Part shown: piece after piece, positions 14,175-20,273 of the stretch
Layout of the letters: each line of letters opens with the position of its first letter
How positions within the stretch are numbered: position 1 is the stretch's first letter
NCBI GenBank assembly: GCA_038229715.1
Contig: JBBROD010000070.1
Span: 1-22,474 of the forward strand
DNA length: 22,474 bases
Reading direction: 5' to 3'
From: JANMES01 sp038229715
GTDB lineage: Bacteria > Planctomycetota > Phycisphaerae > Tepidisphaerales > Tepidisphaeraceae
Made by a program: the position numbers and the translations under genes
The notes under the pieces: model-generated
Databases searched by the model: none
What the model saw: the letters and a program-made list of their open reading frames with translations, nothing else
What the model was told of the DNA's origin: nothing

Positions 14175-15155
14175 ATGTCAGCACTCGACTCTGAAAAACT
14201 CAAGCTCTTCACCGGCAGGGCGAATCCGCAACTGGCGGAGAAGATCTGCAAGTACCTGCAGCTTCCGCTGGGCCGCGGGCGGACGGAGCTTTTCCCGGAC
14301 GGGGAGTTGCTGGTAAAAGTGGACGAAGACGTCCGCGGCCGCGACTGCTACATCGTCCAGCCGACCTGCCATCCGGTGAATGCTCACCTGATGGAGTTGA
14401 TGATCTGGATCGATTGCCTGAAGCGCGCCAGTGCAAACCGCGTGACGGCCGTCATTCCGTATTTCGGCTATGCTCGACAGGATCGTAAGGACGAAGGCCG
14501 CACGCCGATCACCGCGAAGCTGGTGGCCAACCTGATCGAACGGGCCGGCGCCGATCGCGTGATCAGCATCGACCTGCACGCCGCTCAGGTGCAAGGGTTC
14601 TTTGATATTCCGGTGGATCATCTGTCGGCCTCGCCGGTGTTGATCAAGTGGTTCAAGAGCCTGAAATTGCACAACCGTGTGTTTGTGTCGCCGGACGTGG
14701 GCAACGTTAAACGTGCGCAGGTGTACGCCAATATCCTTGGCGGCGATATTTGCATTATCGACAAGCGCCGCAAGTCGGGCAGCCAGATCGAAGCCAAGAC
14801 GATCATCGGCGAAGTTGAAGGCAAAAATGTACTGATGGTGGATGACATGATCACCACCGCCGGCACGGTAACCGAAGCTTGCAAGATTCTTCGCGGTGCA
14901 GGCGTGAAGGAACTGTACATGGCCGCCACGCACGCAGTGTTCGCACCGCCGGCGATGGAGCGGCTGCTGAAGTGCGATTTCACCAAGCTGGCGATCACCG
15001 ACACGATCCCGCTGGGGGATCGTGCTGAACCGATTAAGGACCGCATCGTGCAGTTGAGCGTGGCCGAGCTACTTGGCGAGACGATCCACCGCATTCACCA
15101 CAACGAATCGGTGAGCGTGCTGTTTACGAAGGAAAAAATTCAACAGGATCAGTAA
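14175..15155 (+). CDS. prs: Ribose-phosphate pyrophosphokinase
   Basis: Prs makes PRPP from ribose-5-phosphate and ATP, feeding purine, pyrimidine, His, Trp and NAD synthesis. The 326-residue product is a full class I enzyme. It has the ATP loop YFGYARQDRK at about residues 96-105, the metal-binding DLHAAQVQGFFDIPVDHL at 133-150, SPDVGN, the KRRKSGSQ flexible loop, and the PRPP/ribose-5-phosphate loop VDDMITTAGT near 221-230. Gene order glmU-prs-rplY-pth is the same as in Bacillus (glmU-prs-ctc-spoVC). The ATG at 14175 follows directly on a palindrome and lacks a Shine-Dalgarno sequence. Confidence 0.96.
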   Translation: MSALDSEKLKLFTGRANPQLAEKICKYLQLPLGRGRTELFPDGELLVKVDEDVRGRDCYIVQPTCHPVNAHLMELMIWIDCLKRASANRVTAVIPYFGYARQDRKDEGRTPITAKLVANLIERAGADRVISIDLHAAQVQGFFDIPVDHLSASPVLIKWFKSLKLHNRVFVSPDVGNVKRAQVYANILGGDICIIDKRRKSGSQIEAKTIIGEVEGKNVLMVDDMITTAGTVTEACKILRGAGVKELYMAATHAVFAPPAMERLLKCDFTKLAITDTIPLGDRAEPIKDRIVQLSVAELLGETIHRIHHNESVSVLFTKEKIQQDQ

Positions 15156-15157
15156 GA

Positions 15158-15246
15158 ATTTGTAATTTGCGATTTGCAATTTGCAATCGACATTTAGAAA
15201 GAACCGCATTTTCGAGATTGCAAATTGCAAATTGAAAATTGCAAAT
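15158..15246. repeat. GCAATTT-type palindromic element, imperfect
   Basis: The arms 15158-15190 and 15212-15246 are imperfect inverted copies built of GCAATTT words, with a loop of about 21 nt. It starts 2 bp after the prs stop, and the rplY Shine-Dalgarno sequence begins immediately after the right arm. Confidence 0.8.
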
Positions 15247-15260
15247 AAGAGGAGTTAGAT

Positions 15261-15929
15261 ATGGCTAAGCAATCCGCAGTCGTCGTAGTAGAGAACCGTG
15301 AGCAGCTGGGCTCGCGAGCCAACAAGCGTCTTCGCGATTCGGGCAAGCTCCCGGGCGTGATCTACGGTCACAAGGAAGCCGTCGTCCCCGTGACGCTGCC
15401 GAAGAAGGAAGTGGTCAACCACATTCATCACGGCGCGCATGTGTTTGAACTGCAACTGGCCGGCAAGGCTGAAACGTGCCTGGTCAAGGAAGTGCAGTAC
15501 GATCACCTCGGGCTCGAAGTGATTCACGTCGACTTCGCCCGCGTGTCGCTGAACGAGAAGGTGGAAGTCACCGTTCCGCTCGAACTCAAGGGTACGCCCA
15601 AGGGTGAAGACGACGGCGGCGTGCTGCAGCAGATGGTCTCCGATCTGGAAATTGAGTGCTTGGTGACCGATATCCCGGAGAAGATCGTCTACAACGTCAG
15701 CGCGATGAAGCTCGACGACGTGCTACACCTCAAGGATATCCCGCTCCCGACCGGCGTGAAAGCGATGCAGGACGAAGACCTGATCATCGCCACTTGCGCC
15801 GAGGTCAAGGAAGAAGAATCGACCGAAGCGGCCGAGGCTGCCTCGGGCGAGCCGGAAGTCATCGGCAAGAAGAAGGAAGACGGCGAAGTGGCCGCGGCAG
15901 CCGCTGCCCCGGCCGCCGAAAAGAAGTAA
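15261..15929 (+). CDS. rplY: 50S ribosomal protein L25/general stress protein Ctc
   Basis: L25 of the long (Ctc/TL5) type binds 5S rRNA in the central protuberance of the large subunit. The 222-residue product has the 5S-binding N-terminal domain (residues 1-90, with GSRANKRLRDSGKLPGVIYG), the second beta domain (about 95-185, with HVDFARVSLNEKVEVTVPL and LHLKDIPLPTGV), and a low-complexity Glu/Ala/Lys tail from about 185. It has a clear AGAGGAG ribosome site (15248-15254) 6 nt before ATG 15261, unlike its upstream neighbours. Position between prs and pth is conserved in many bacteria. Confidence 0.95.
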   Translation: MAKQSAVVVVENREQLGSRANKRLRDSGKLPGVIYGHKEAVVPVTLPKKEVVNHIHHGAHVFELQLAGKAETCLVKEVQYDHLGLEVIHVDFARVSLNEKVEVTVPLELKGTPKGEDDGGVLQQMVSDLEIECLVTDIPEKIVYNVSAMKLDDVLHLKDIPLPTGVKAMQDEDLIIATCAEVKEEESTEAAEAASGEPEVIGKKKEDGEVAAAAAAPAAEKK

Positions 15930-15933
15930 AGGA

Positions 15934-16014
15934 GATTTGCAATTTGCGAATTGCAATTTGCAATCGAGACAGCAAAGTCTTTCGATTGCAAATTGGAAAT
16001 GGGCGATTGCAAAT
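15934..16014. repeat. GCAATTT-type palindromic element, imperfect
   Basis: The arms 15934-15967 and 15982-16014 are inverted with several mismatches, the innermost ATTTGCAATCGA and the outermost ATTTGCAAT being the best matched; the loop is 14 nt. It begins 4 bp after the rplY stop and ends 7 nt before the pth start. Confidence 0.8.
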
Positions 16015-16021
16015 CCGGCTC

Positions 16022-16648
16022 ATGAAGATCGTCGTCGGCCTTGGCAATCCCGGCAAAGAGTACGTCGGAACGCGGCACAATGTCGGGTTCGAAGTAGTCG
16101 AGCAGTTTGCCAGCCGGCTGGGATGGATCGGAACGCCCGGCCAGTTCCAGTCGAACGCGAAGAAGAAATTCAATGCGTTGGCGATGGACGGCACGGTTCA
16201 GTTACAGTCCGGCGGGACGGAAAAAGTCCTGCTGCTCAAGCCGCTGACGTACATGAACCTCAGCGGCCAGTCGGTTCAAGCGGCGATGGCGTTTTACAAC
16301 GTCTTCCCGCAGGACCTGATGGTGGTGCTGGACGATTTGGCGCTGCCCACCGGACGCCTGCGGCTTCGCGGGGGCGGCAGCAGCGGAGGCCATAACGGCC
16401 TGAAAGACATTCAGCGGGCGATAGGTACCGATCAGTACCCTCGCCTGCGATTAGGCATCGACGCTCCGCCTGCCAAGGCTTTGCCTGGCTCGGAGCGTGT
16501 GCCAGGCAAAGATTATGTCCTTGGGCGTTTTAGTGATGCCCAGCGACAATTACTCGATCCAGCCATCGCCCGCTCGTGCGGCGCGATATTGACCTGGATC
16601 GACCAAGGATTGAACGCGGCGATGAACGCTTTCAATTCGGCAGAGTAG
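16022..16648 (+). CDS. pth: Peptidyl-tRNA hydrolase
   Basis: Pth recycles peptidyl-tRNAs that drop off the ribosome by cutting the ester bond. The 208-residue product has the active-site blocks GLGNPGKEYVGTRHNVGF (Asn9, catalytic His19), KPLTYMNLSGQSV (about 73-85) and VVLDDLALPTGRLRLR with the catalytic Asp near 104, plus GGSSGGHNGLKDI. Between LGID and DYVLGRF, at about residues 147-163, there are extra residues encoded by a palindromic sequence, so the gene appears to carry a small in-frame insertion. ATG 16022 directly begins the first conserved strand, has no ribosome site and lies 7 nt behind a palindrome. The stop TAG lies in the next element. Confidence 0.95.
   Translation: MKIVVGLGNPGKEYVGTRHNVGFEVVEQFASRLGWIGTPGQFQSNAKKKFNALAMDGTVQLQSGGTEKVLLLKPLTYMNLSGQSVQAAMAFYNVFPQDLMVVLDDLALPTGRLRLRGGGSSGGHNGLKDIQRAIGTDQYPRLRLGIDAPPAKALPGSERVPGKDYVLGRFSDAQRQLLDPAIARSCGAILTWIDQGLNAAMNAFNSAE
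16461..16510. repeat. Interlaced inverted repeats inside pth
   Basis: ACGCTCCG (16461-16468) is inverted at 16491-16498, and TTTGCCTGGC (16480-16489) is inverted at 16501-16510. The two inverted repeats overlap in an interlaced way within the coding region and encode a Pro/Lys/Gly-rich loop just before the conserved DYVLGRF. It looks like a repeat element captured in frame. Confidence 0.6.
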
Positions 16649-16710
16649 GTTGCGGGTTGTAGGTTGTGTGTTGGAAGAATCCAACCTGCAACCCACAACC
16701 TACAACATAC
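16645..16710. repeat. GGTTGTA-type palindromic element
   Basis: The arms 16645-16674 and 16681-16710 are inverted (imperfect, about 30 nt, loop 6 nt) and are made of GGTTGTA/GGTTGCG words. The left arm includes the pth stop codon TAG at 16646-16648. The remaining 56 bp before rpsF hold its ribosome site and no gene. Confidence 0.8.
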
Positions 16711-16766
16711 AGGTATTTACAGCGGCCGGCCCCAACCGGTCAGAACCCAAGCTCGGGAGTTAAGTT

Positions 16767-17231
16767 ATGGCAGCAAAAAAGAATCGTCAGTACGAAGGCA
16801 TGTTCCTCATCAGCCCGGCCGTTGCGGCTGAGGCGGAGGCGGCGATCAAGATCGTCCGCGCCAAGATCGAGAAGCACACCGGCGAAATCATCGTCATCAA
16901 GAAGTGGGACGATCGGAAGCTCAACTACGAAATCAACGGCCAGAAGCGCGGCCTGTACATCATCGCCTACTTCACCGCCCCGGCCGCCAACATCACGCCG
17001 CTTGAACGCGATGTGACGTTGTCGGAAGACGTGATGCGGGTGTTGATCACCGACGCGAATCATCTGAACAAGGAAGAGATGGAAGCCGTCGAGCCGCAGC
17101 CGATCCAGCCGCGCGAAGAGCGCCCGAGCTGGGATCGTCCGAGCTGGGACAGCCCGTCGCCGCGCGGCGACCGCCCGGAGCGCAGCGAGCGCGCCCCGCG
17201 TCGCGAGCCGGCTGAAGCAGCGAAAGACTAG
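16767..17231 (+). CDS. rpsF: 30S ribosomal protein S6
   Basis: S6 binds 16S rRNA together with S18 in the platform of the small subunit. The first 105 or so of 154 residues form the S6 domain: YEGMFLISP, then KKWDDRKLNYEINGQKRGLY and the MRVLITD end. A disordered tail of about 50 residues rich in Pro, Arg, Ser and Glu follows, with the repeated phrase RPSWD. GGGAG 7 nt before ATG 16767 is the ribosome site. The gene starts the rpsF-ssb-rplI-dnaB series known from Bacillus and others. Confidence 0.95.
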   Translation: MAAKKNRQYEGMFLISPAVAAEAEAAIKIVRAKIEKHTGEIIVIKKWDDRKLNYEINGQKRGLYIIAYFTAPAANITPLERDVTLSEDVMRVLITDANHLNKEEMEAVEPQPIQPREERPSWDRPSWDSPSPRGDRPERSERAPRREPAEAAKD

Positions 17232-17248
17232 TCGTCAGCGAACATGGC

Positions 17249-17283
17249 GAAACCGCAAGCGGCTGCCGGTCGCTCGCGGTTTC
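17249..17283. terminator. Intergenic hairpin between rpsF and ssb
   Basis: An 8-bp stem (GAAACCGC 17249-17256 with 17276-17283) is extended by AGCG/CGCT. It is not followed by a T-tract, so attenuation or RNA processing is more likely than full termination. It is much smaller than the tandem-word palindromes. Confidence 0.35.
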
Positions 17284-17309
17284 ACTCGACGCCTGCTTAG
17301 GAGTGCGCT

Positions 17310-17840
17310 ATGGCTAATTTCAACAAGATCATCCTCTGCGGCAATCTCACCCGCGATCCGGTGCTGCGCTACCTGCCCAGCCAGATGGCGGTGGTGGATT
17401 TCGGATTGGCCGTCAATCACAAGTACCGAACCAAGACCGGCGAGGAACGCGAAGAAGTCCTCTTCATCGACGTTTCGGCGTTCGGCAAGCAGGCGGAAGT
17501 CATCAACCAGTATTGCACCAAAGGCAAGCAGCTTTTGGTTGAGGGCCGCCTGAAGTACGACACCTGGGAAGACAAGCAGGGAGGCGGCAAGCGGTCGAAA
17601 CACGCCGTCGTGCTGGACAACTTCCAGTTCGTCGGCGGTCCGCGTGAAGGTAGCGGGGCTGGTGGCGGCGGTGGTCAGCGCGGCGGTGGCGATGCCATCC
17701 CCGAGTACGACCCCGGCGATTCCGCTCCGCCGCAACGCTCGGCTCCGCGTCCGCAAGCCAACCGGCCGCCACAAAAACCGCCGGCCGAGCAGCCGTTCGG
17801 CGACGAGCAGCAGTTCAAGGATGAGGATATTCCGTTTTAG
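17310..17840 (+). CDS. ssb: Single-stranded DNA-binding protein
   Basis: SSB coats single-stranded DNA during replication, repair and recombination. The 176-residue product starts with the OB-fold (about residues 1-112: NKIILCGNLTRDPVLRYL, FGLAVNHKYR, FIDVSAFGKQAE, LVEGRLKYDTWED). A Gly- and then Pro/Gln-rich linker follows, and the chain ends in the acidic tip EDIPF that recruits partner proteins. AGGAG lies 6 nt before ATG 17310. Its place between rpsF and rplI is conserved, but rpsR (S18), which normally follows ssb, is absent. Confidence 0.96.
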   Translation: MANFNKIILCGNLTRDPVLRYLPSQMAVVDFGLAVNHKYRTKTGEEREEVLFIDVSAFGKQAEVINQYCTKGKQLLVEGRLKYDTWEDKQGGGKRSKHAVVLDNFQFVGGPREGSGAGGGGGQRGGGDAIPEYDPGDSAPPQRSAPRPQANRPPQKPPAEQPFGDEQQFKDEDIPF

Positions 17841-17920
17841 TTTGTTGTCTGTTGTAGGTTGTGGGTTGGAATCGTTTCAACTACCGGCCTCCAACAAACA
17901 ACCCGCAACCAACAACAAAC
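17840..17920. repeat. GGTTGTA/GTTTGTTG-type palindromic element
   Basis: The arms 17840-17870 and 17890-17920 are inverted copies of about 31 nt with several mismatches, built from GTTTGTTG and GGTTGTA words; the loop is 19 nt. The first base of the left arm is the last base of the ssb stop codon. It resembles the element at 16645. rpsR would normally lie in this gap, and the element occupies it instead. Confidence 0.8.
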
Positions 17921-17938
17921 ATTATCAAGAGGTTTCAA

Positions 17939-18481
17939 ATGTCCAGCAACGTCAAACTACTGTTGAAAGAATCGATCAAGAACGTCGGCCGCGTCGGCGA
18001 TGTGGTGGAAGTGTCTTCGGGTTACGCCCGCAACTATCTTCTTCCCAATGACCTGGCCGTCCAGCCGACGCCGAACAACATCAAGAAGATCGAAGCCCGT
18101 CGTCAGGAAATCCTGTCGCAGGAAAAGGCCCGTCGCGAAGAACGCGCCGCCGCCCTCAAGACGCTCGAAGGCGTGGAAGTCACGCTCGAGCGTCGCGCCA
18201 ACGAGCAGGGCCACCTGTTCGGCAGCGTGAGCGCGACCGACATCGCCAAGGCCCTGCAGGCCCAGGGACATCAGATCGAGCCGGACGACATCAACCTGCC
18301 CGGCAAGCTCGATCGCATCGAGAAGTACACCGTGGTGGTAAGCTTCGCCGAAGACCTGAAGGCCGAGATCAAGGTTTGGGTCGCCCCCGACGCCGAGAGC
18401 AAAGCCGGTATCGACGCCGCCCGCAAGGCCCGCGATGACGCCGACAACGCTCCCGCACCTGCAAAAACAGAAGCCAAGTAG
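17939..18481 (+). CDS. rplI: 50S ribosomal protein L9
   Basis: L9 binds 23S rRNA near the L1 stalk and helps maintain reading frame. The 180-residue product has the N-terminal signature NVGRVGDVVEVSSGYARNYLLP (about residues 16-37), the long connecting helix (AVQPTPNNIKKIEAR... to EERAAALKTLEG), the C-terminal domain (HLFGSVSATDIAKAL) and an Ala/Asp-rich tail of about 30 residues beyond the usual length of around 150. AAGAGG lies 6 nt before ATG 17939. Two hairpins end this transcription unit. Confidence 0.96.
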   Translation: MSSNVKLLLKESIKNVGRVGDVVEVSSGYARNYLLPNDLAVQPTPNNIKKIEARRQEILSQEKARREERAAALKTLEGVEVTLERRANEQGHLFGSVSATDIAKALQAQGHQIEPDDINLPGKLDRIEKYTVVVSFAEDLKAEIKVWVAPDAESKAGIDAARKARDDADNAPAPAKTEAK

Positions 18482-18497
18482 CTTCTTAGAGGGCCGG

Positions 18498-18519
18498 ACT
18501 GGTCGCTTCAGCGACCAGT
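18498..18519 (+). terminator. Hairpin after rplI
   Basis: A perfect 9-bp stem (ACTGGTCGC with GCGACCAGT) with a TTCA loop begins 17 bp after the rplI stop. No immediate T-tract follows (TCACACTGAGTTTT). It may assist the stronger terminator downstream or protect the 3' end of the message. Confidence 0.5.
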
Positions 18520-18554
18520 TCACACTGAGTTTTGTGGACACCCCGTTAACAACC

Positions 18555-18599
18555 CGTCGCGTCGCGCGAATCTCTCGCGCGACGCGGCGTTTTTCGTTT
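18555..18599 (+). terminator. Strong rho-independent terminator after rplI
   Basis: A 15-bp G+C-rich stem (18555-18569 with 18575-18589, one G-U pair, 5-nt loop) is followed by TTTTTCGTTT. This separates the ribosomal protein block from dnaB, which must therefore have its own promoter. Confidence 0.88.
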
Positions 18600-18645
18600 A
18601 CAGTCAGCAAGATGTGTGTCCGTGTTTCGGTGGTTCAAAAAATCC

Positions 18646-18674
18646 TTGAGAACCGCCGATAGTTCGGTTAGTGT
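18646..18674 (+). promoter_or_regulatory. Possible dnaB promoter
   Basis: TTGAGA (18646-18651), 17 bp, and TAGTGT (18669-18674) lie between the terminator and dnaB. The -35 is good and the -10 poor. A promoter is expected here because of the terminator upstream. Confidence 0.3.
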
Positions 18675-18708
18675 CCGGTTCGCAAATCTGAGCCAGGGAC
18701 GGTGTTGC

Positions 18709-20064
18709 ATGAGTAGCCATTTGATGGATCCGATTGCCGGGCAGTTCGACCGGCTGCCGCCACACTCCACGGAAGCCGAGATGTGCCTGCTGGCGTCGAT
18801 GATGCTCGACAAAGAGGTCGTCGGCGAAGTCGTGCAGATCGTCACCGGCGAATCGTTTTACCAAGCCGATCACCAGATTATTTTCGACGTCCTAACGGGC
18901 TTGTACGAACAGAACCGCCCGGTCGATGCGGTCATCCTTCGCGAAGAACTGGGCAAGCGGCAGGTGCTGGACGAGATCGGCGGGACTGCATACCTCGCCC
19001 AGATTCTGTCAGCCGTCCCGTCGGCGGCGCACGGGGCGCATTACGCGTCGATCGTGAGAGAAAAGGCGCTGCTCCGCCAGCTGATTTCCGCGAGCAATGA
19101 CATCCTGCGCGACGCCTACGCCCCGCACGAGCAAGCGGAAGTGGTACTGGACCGCGCTGAAAAACGAATCTTCCAAATCGCCGAGCAAAAAGTCAGCGGG
19201 CAGGTCACCGCGATGGAAGACGTCCTGCACGAAGTCTTCGAGATGATCGAAAACCGCGGCCAGCGCGGCATCGAAACCGGATTCTTTGAACTCGACGACA
19301 TGATGAACGGCCTGCAGAACGGCGAAATGATCATCGTCGCGGCTAGGCCATCAATGGGCAAGACGGCGTTCGCGATGAACGTCATGGAACACATCAGCGC
19401 CGACAACCGGCTGCCGTGCGCGGTGTTCAGCCTTGAAATGAGCAAGCAGCAACTCGCCCAGCGAATGCTGTGCAGCCGCGGGCAGATCGACGCACACAAG
19501 CTGCGGAAAGGGTTGCTGCAATCGCACGAGTACGCGCACCTCGCGAACGTCGTCGGCGAATTGGCGAAGGCGCCGATGTGGGTCGACGACTCGGCCGGTT
19601 TGACGATCATGGAACTGCGCGCCAAAGCCCGCCGGCTGAAGCTGCAGCACGACGTCAAGTGCATCATGATCGACTACATGCAGTTGATGGATAATCCGGG
19701 CGTTGAAAGCCGTCAGCAACAGATCAGCGAAATCAGCCGCGGGATTAAAGCAATTGCCCGCGAGTTGAACGTGCCGGTCATCTGCCTCTCGCAGCTGAAC
19801 CGAGCCAGCGAAGGCCGCGACGGCCACCGCCCGCGCATGAGCGACTTGCGAGAATCCGGCTCCATCGAGCAGGACGCCGACGTGATCGCGCTCCTGCATC
19901 GCGAAGACTACTACCGCATGAGCGATCCCGACTTCCAGCCGGATAACGTGGCAGAATTGATCATCGCCAAGCAACGTAACGGCCCGACGGGGACGGTGAA
20001 GCTGACATTCATGAACAAGACCACGCGCTTTGAGAACTACAGCGGACAGGCGGATCCGTTTTGA
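18709..20064 (+). CDS. dnaB: Replicative DNA helicase DnaB
   Basis: DnaB is the hexameric 5'-3' helicase that unwinds DNA at the replication fork. The 451-residue product has the N-terminal helical domain (about 15-115, starting LPPHSTEAEMCLLASMML) and the RecA-like C-terminal domain. The latter has Walker A ARPSMGKT near residue 212, Walker B CIMIDYMQLM near 319, and the SQLNRASEGRD...MSDLRESGSIEQDADVIALLHR block near 363-403. No intein interrupts these common insertion sites. ATG 18709 has AGGGA 9 nt upstream and gives the standard N terminus; longer in-frame starts overlap the promoter region. A palindromic element follows its stop. Confidence 0.96.
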   Translation: MSSHLMDPIAGQFDRLPPHSTEAEMCLLASMMLDKEVVGEVVQIVTGESFYQADHQIIFDVLTGLYEQNRPVDAVILREELGKRQVLDEIGGTAYLAQILSAVPSAAHGAHYASIVREKALLRQLISASNDILRDAYAPHEQAEVVLDRAEKRIFQIAEQKVSGQVTAMEDVLHEVFEMIENRGQRGIETGFFELDDMMNGLQNGEMIIVAARPSMGKTAFAMNVMEHISADNRLPCAVFSLEMSKQQLAQRMLCSRGQIDAHKLRKGLLQSHEYAHLANVVGELAKAPMWVDDSAGLTIMELRAKARRLKLQHDVKCIMIDYMQLMDNPGVESRQQQISEISRGIKAIARELNVPVICLSQLNRASEGRDGHRPRMSDLRESGSIEQDADVIALLHREDYYRMSDPDFQPDNVAELIIAKQRNGPTGTVKLTFMNKTTRFENYSGQADPF

Positions 20065-20072
20065 TGAATTCG

Positions 20073-20273
20073 CGTCGCACGGGCTACCAGCCCGTGCCCG
20101 TTAACGCCGGAGCGTCATGGCAGGTTGATCGTTAGCAATACCACGCTTTGAGCAGGAAATGCCGGCTTCAATAGTGGGATGATTTCAGTCTACGCGTGCA
20201 AAAAGTCTTGTTGATAGACTGACCGTATCCGACGTTCCACGCCGTCTGGCACGGGCTGGTAGCCCGTGCGACG
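20073..20273. repeat. Paired hairpin-arm palindrome between convergent dnaB and pheA
   Basis: The arms 20073-20098 and 20248-20273 are a perfect 26-bp inverted repeat. Each arm is itself a hairpin with the core GGGCTACCAGCCC or its complement. The 149 bp between them show no gene. The right arm directly abuts the pheA stop codon (20274), and the left arm begins 8 bp after the dnaB stop. It has the same design as the inner element at 3432-3536, with a different sequence. Confidence 0.85.

Noticed and set aside
7370..16014. CRISPR array from recurring GCAATTT words
   Set aside because: Copies are inverted pairs in separate gaps, not direct repeats with regular unique spacers, and there are no cas genes.
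14175..20064. Defence or mobile-island reading of the region
   Set aside because: All genes here are conserved housekeeping genes in conserved order; no restriction, toxin, phage or integrase genes are seen.
503..20273. Integron attC sites
   Set aside because: The palindromes lack attC core sites, occur between housekeeping genes in both orientations, and no integrase is present.
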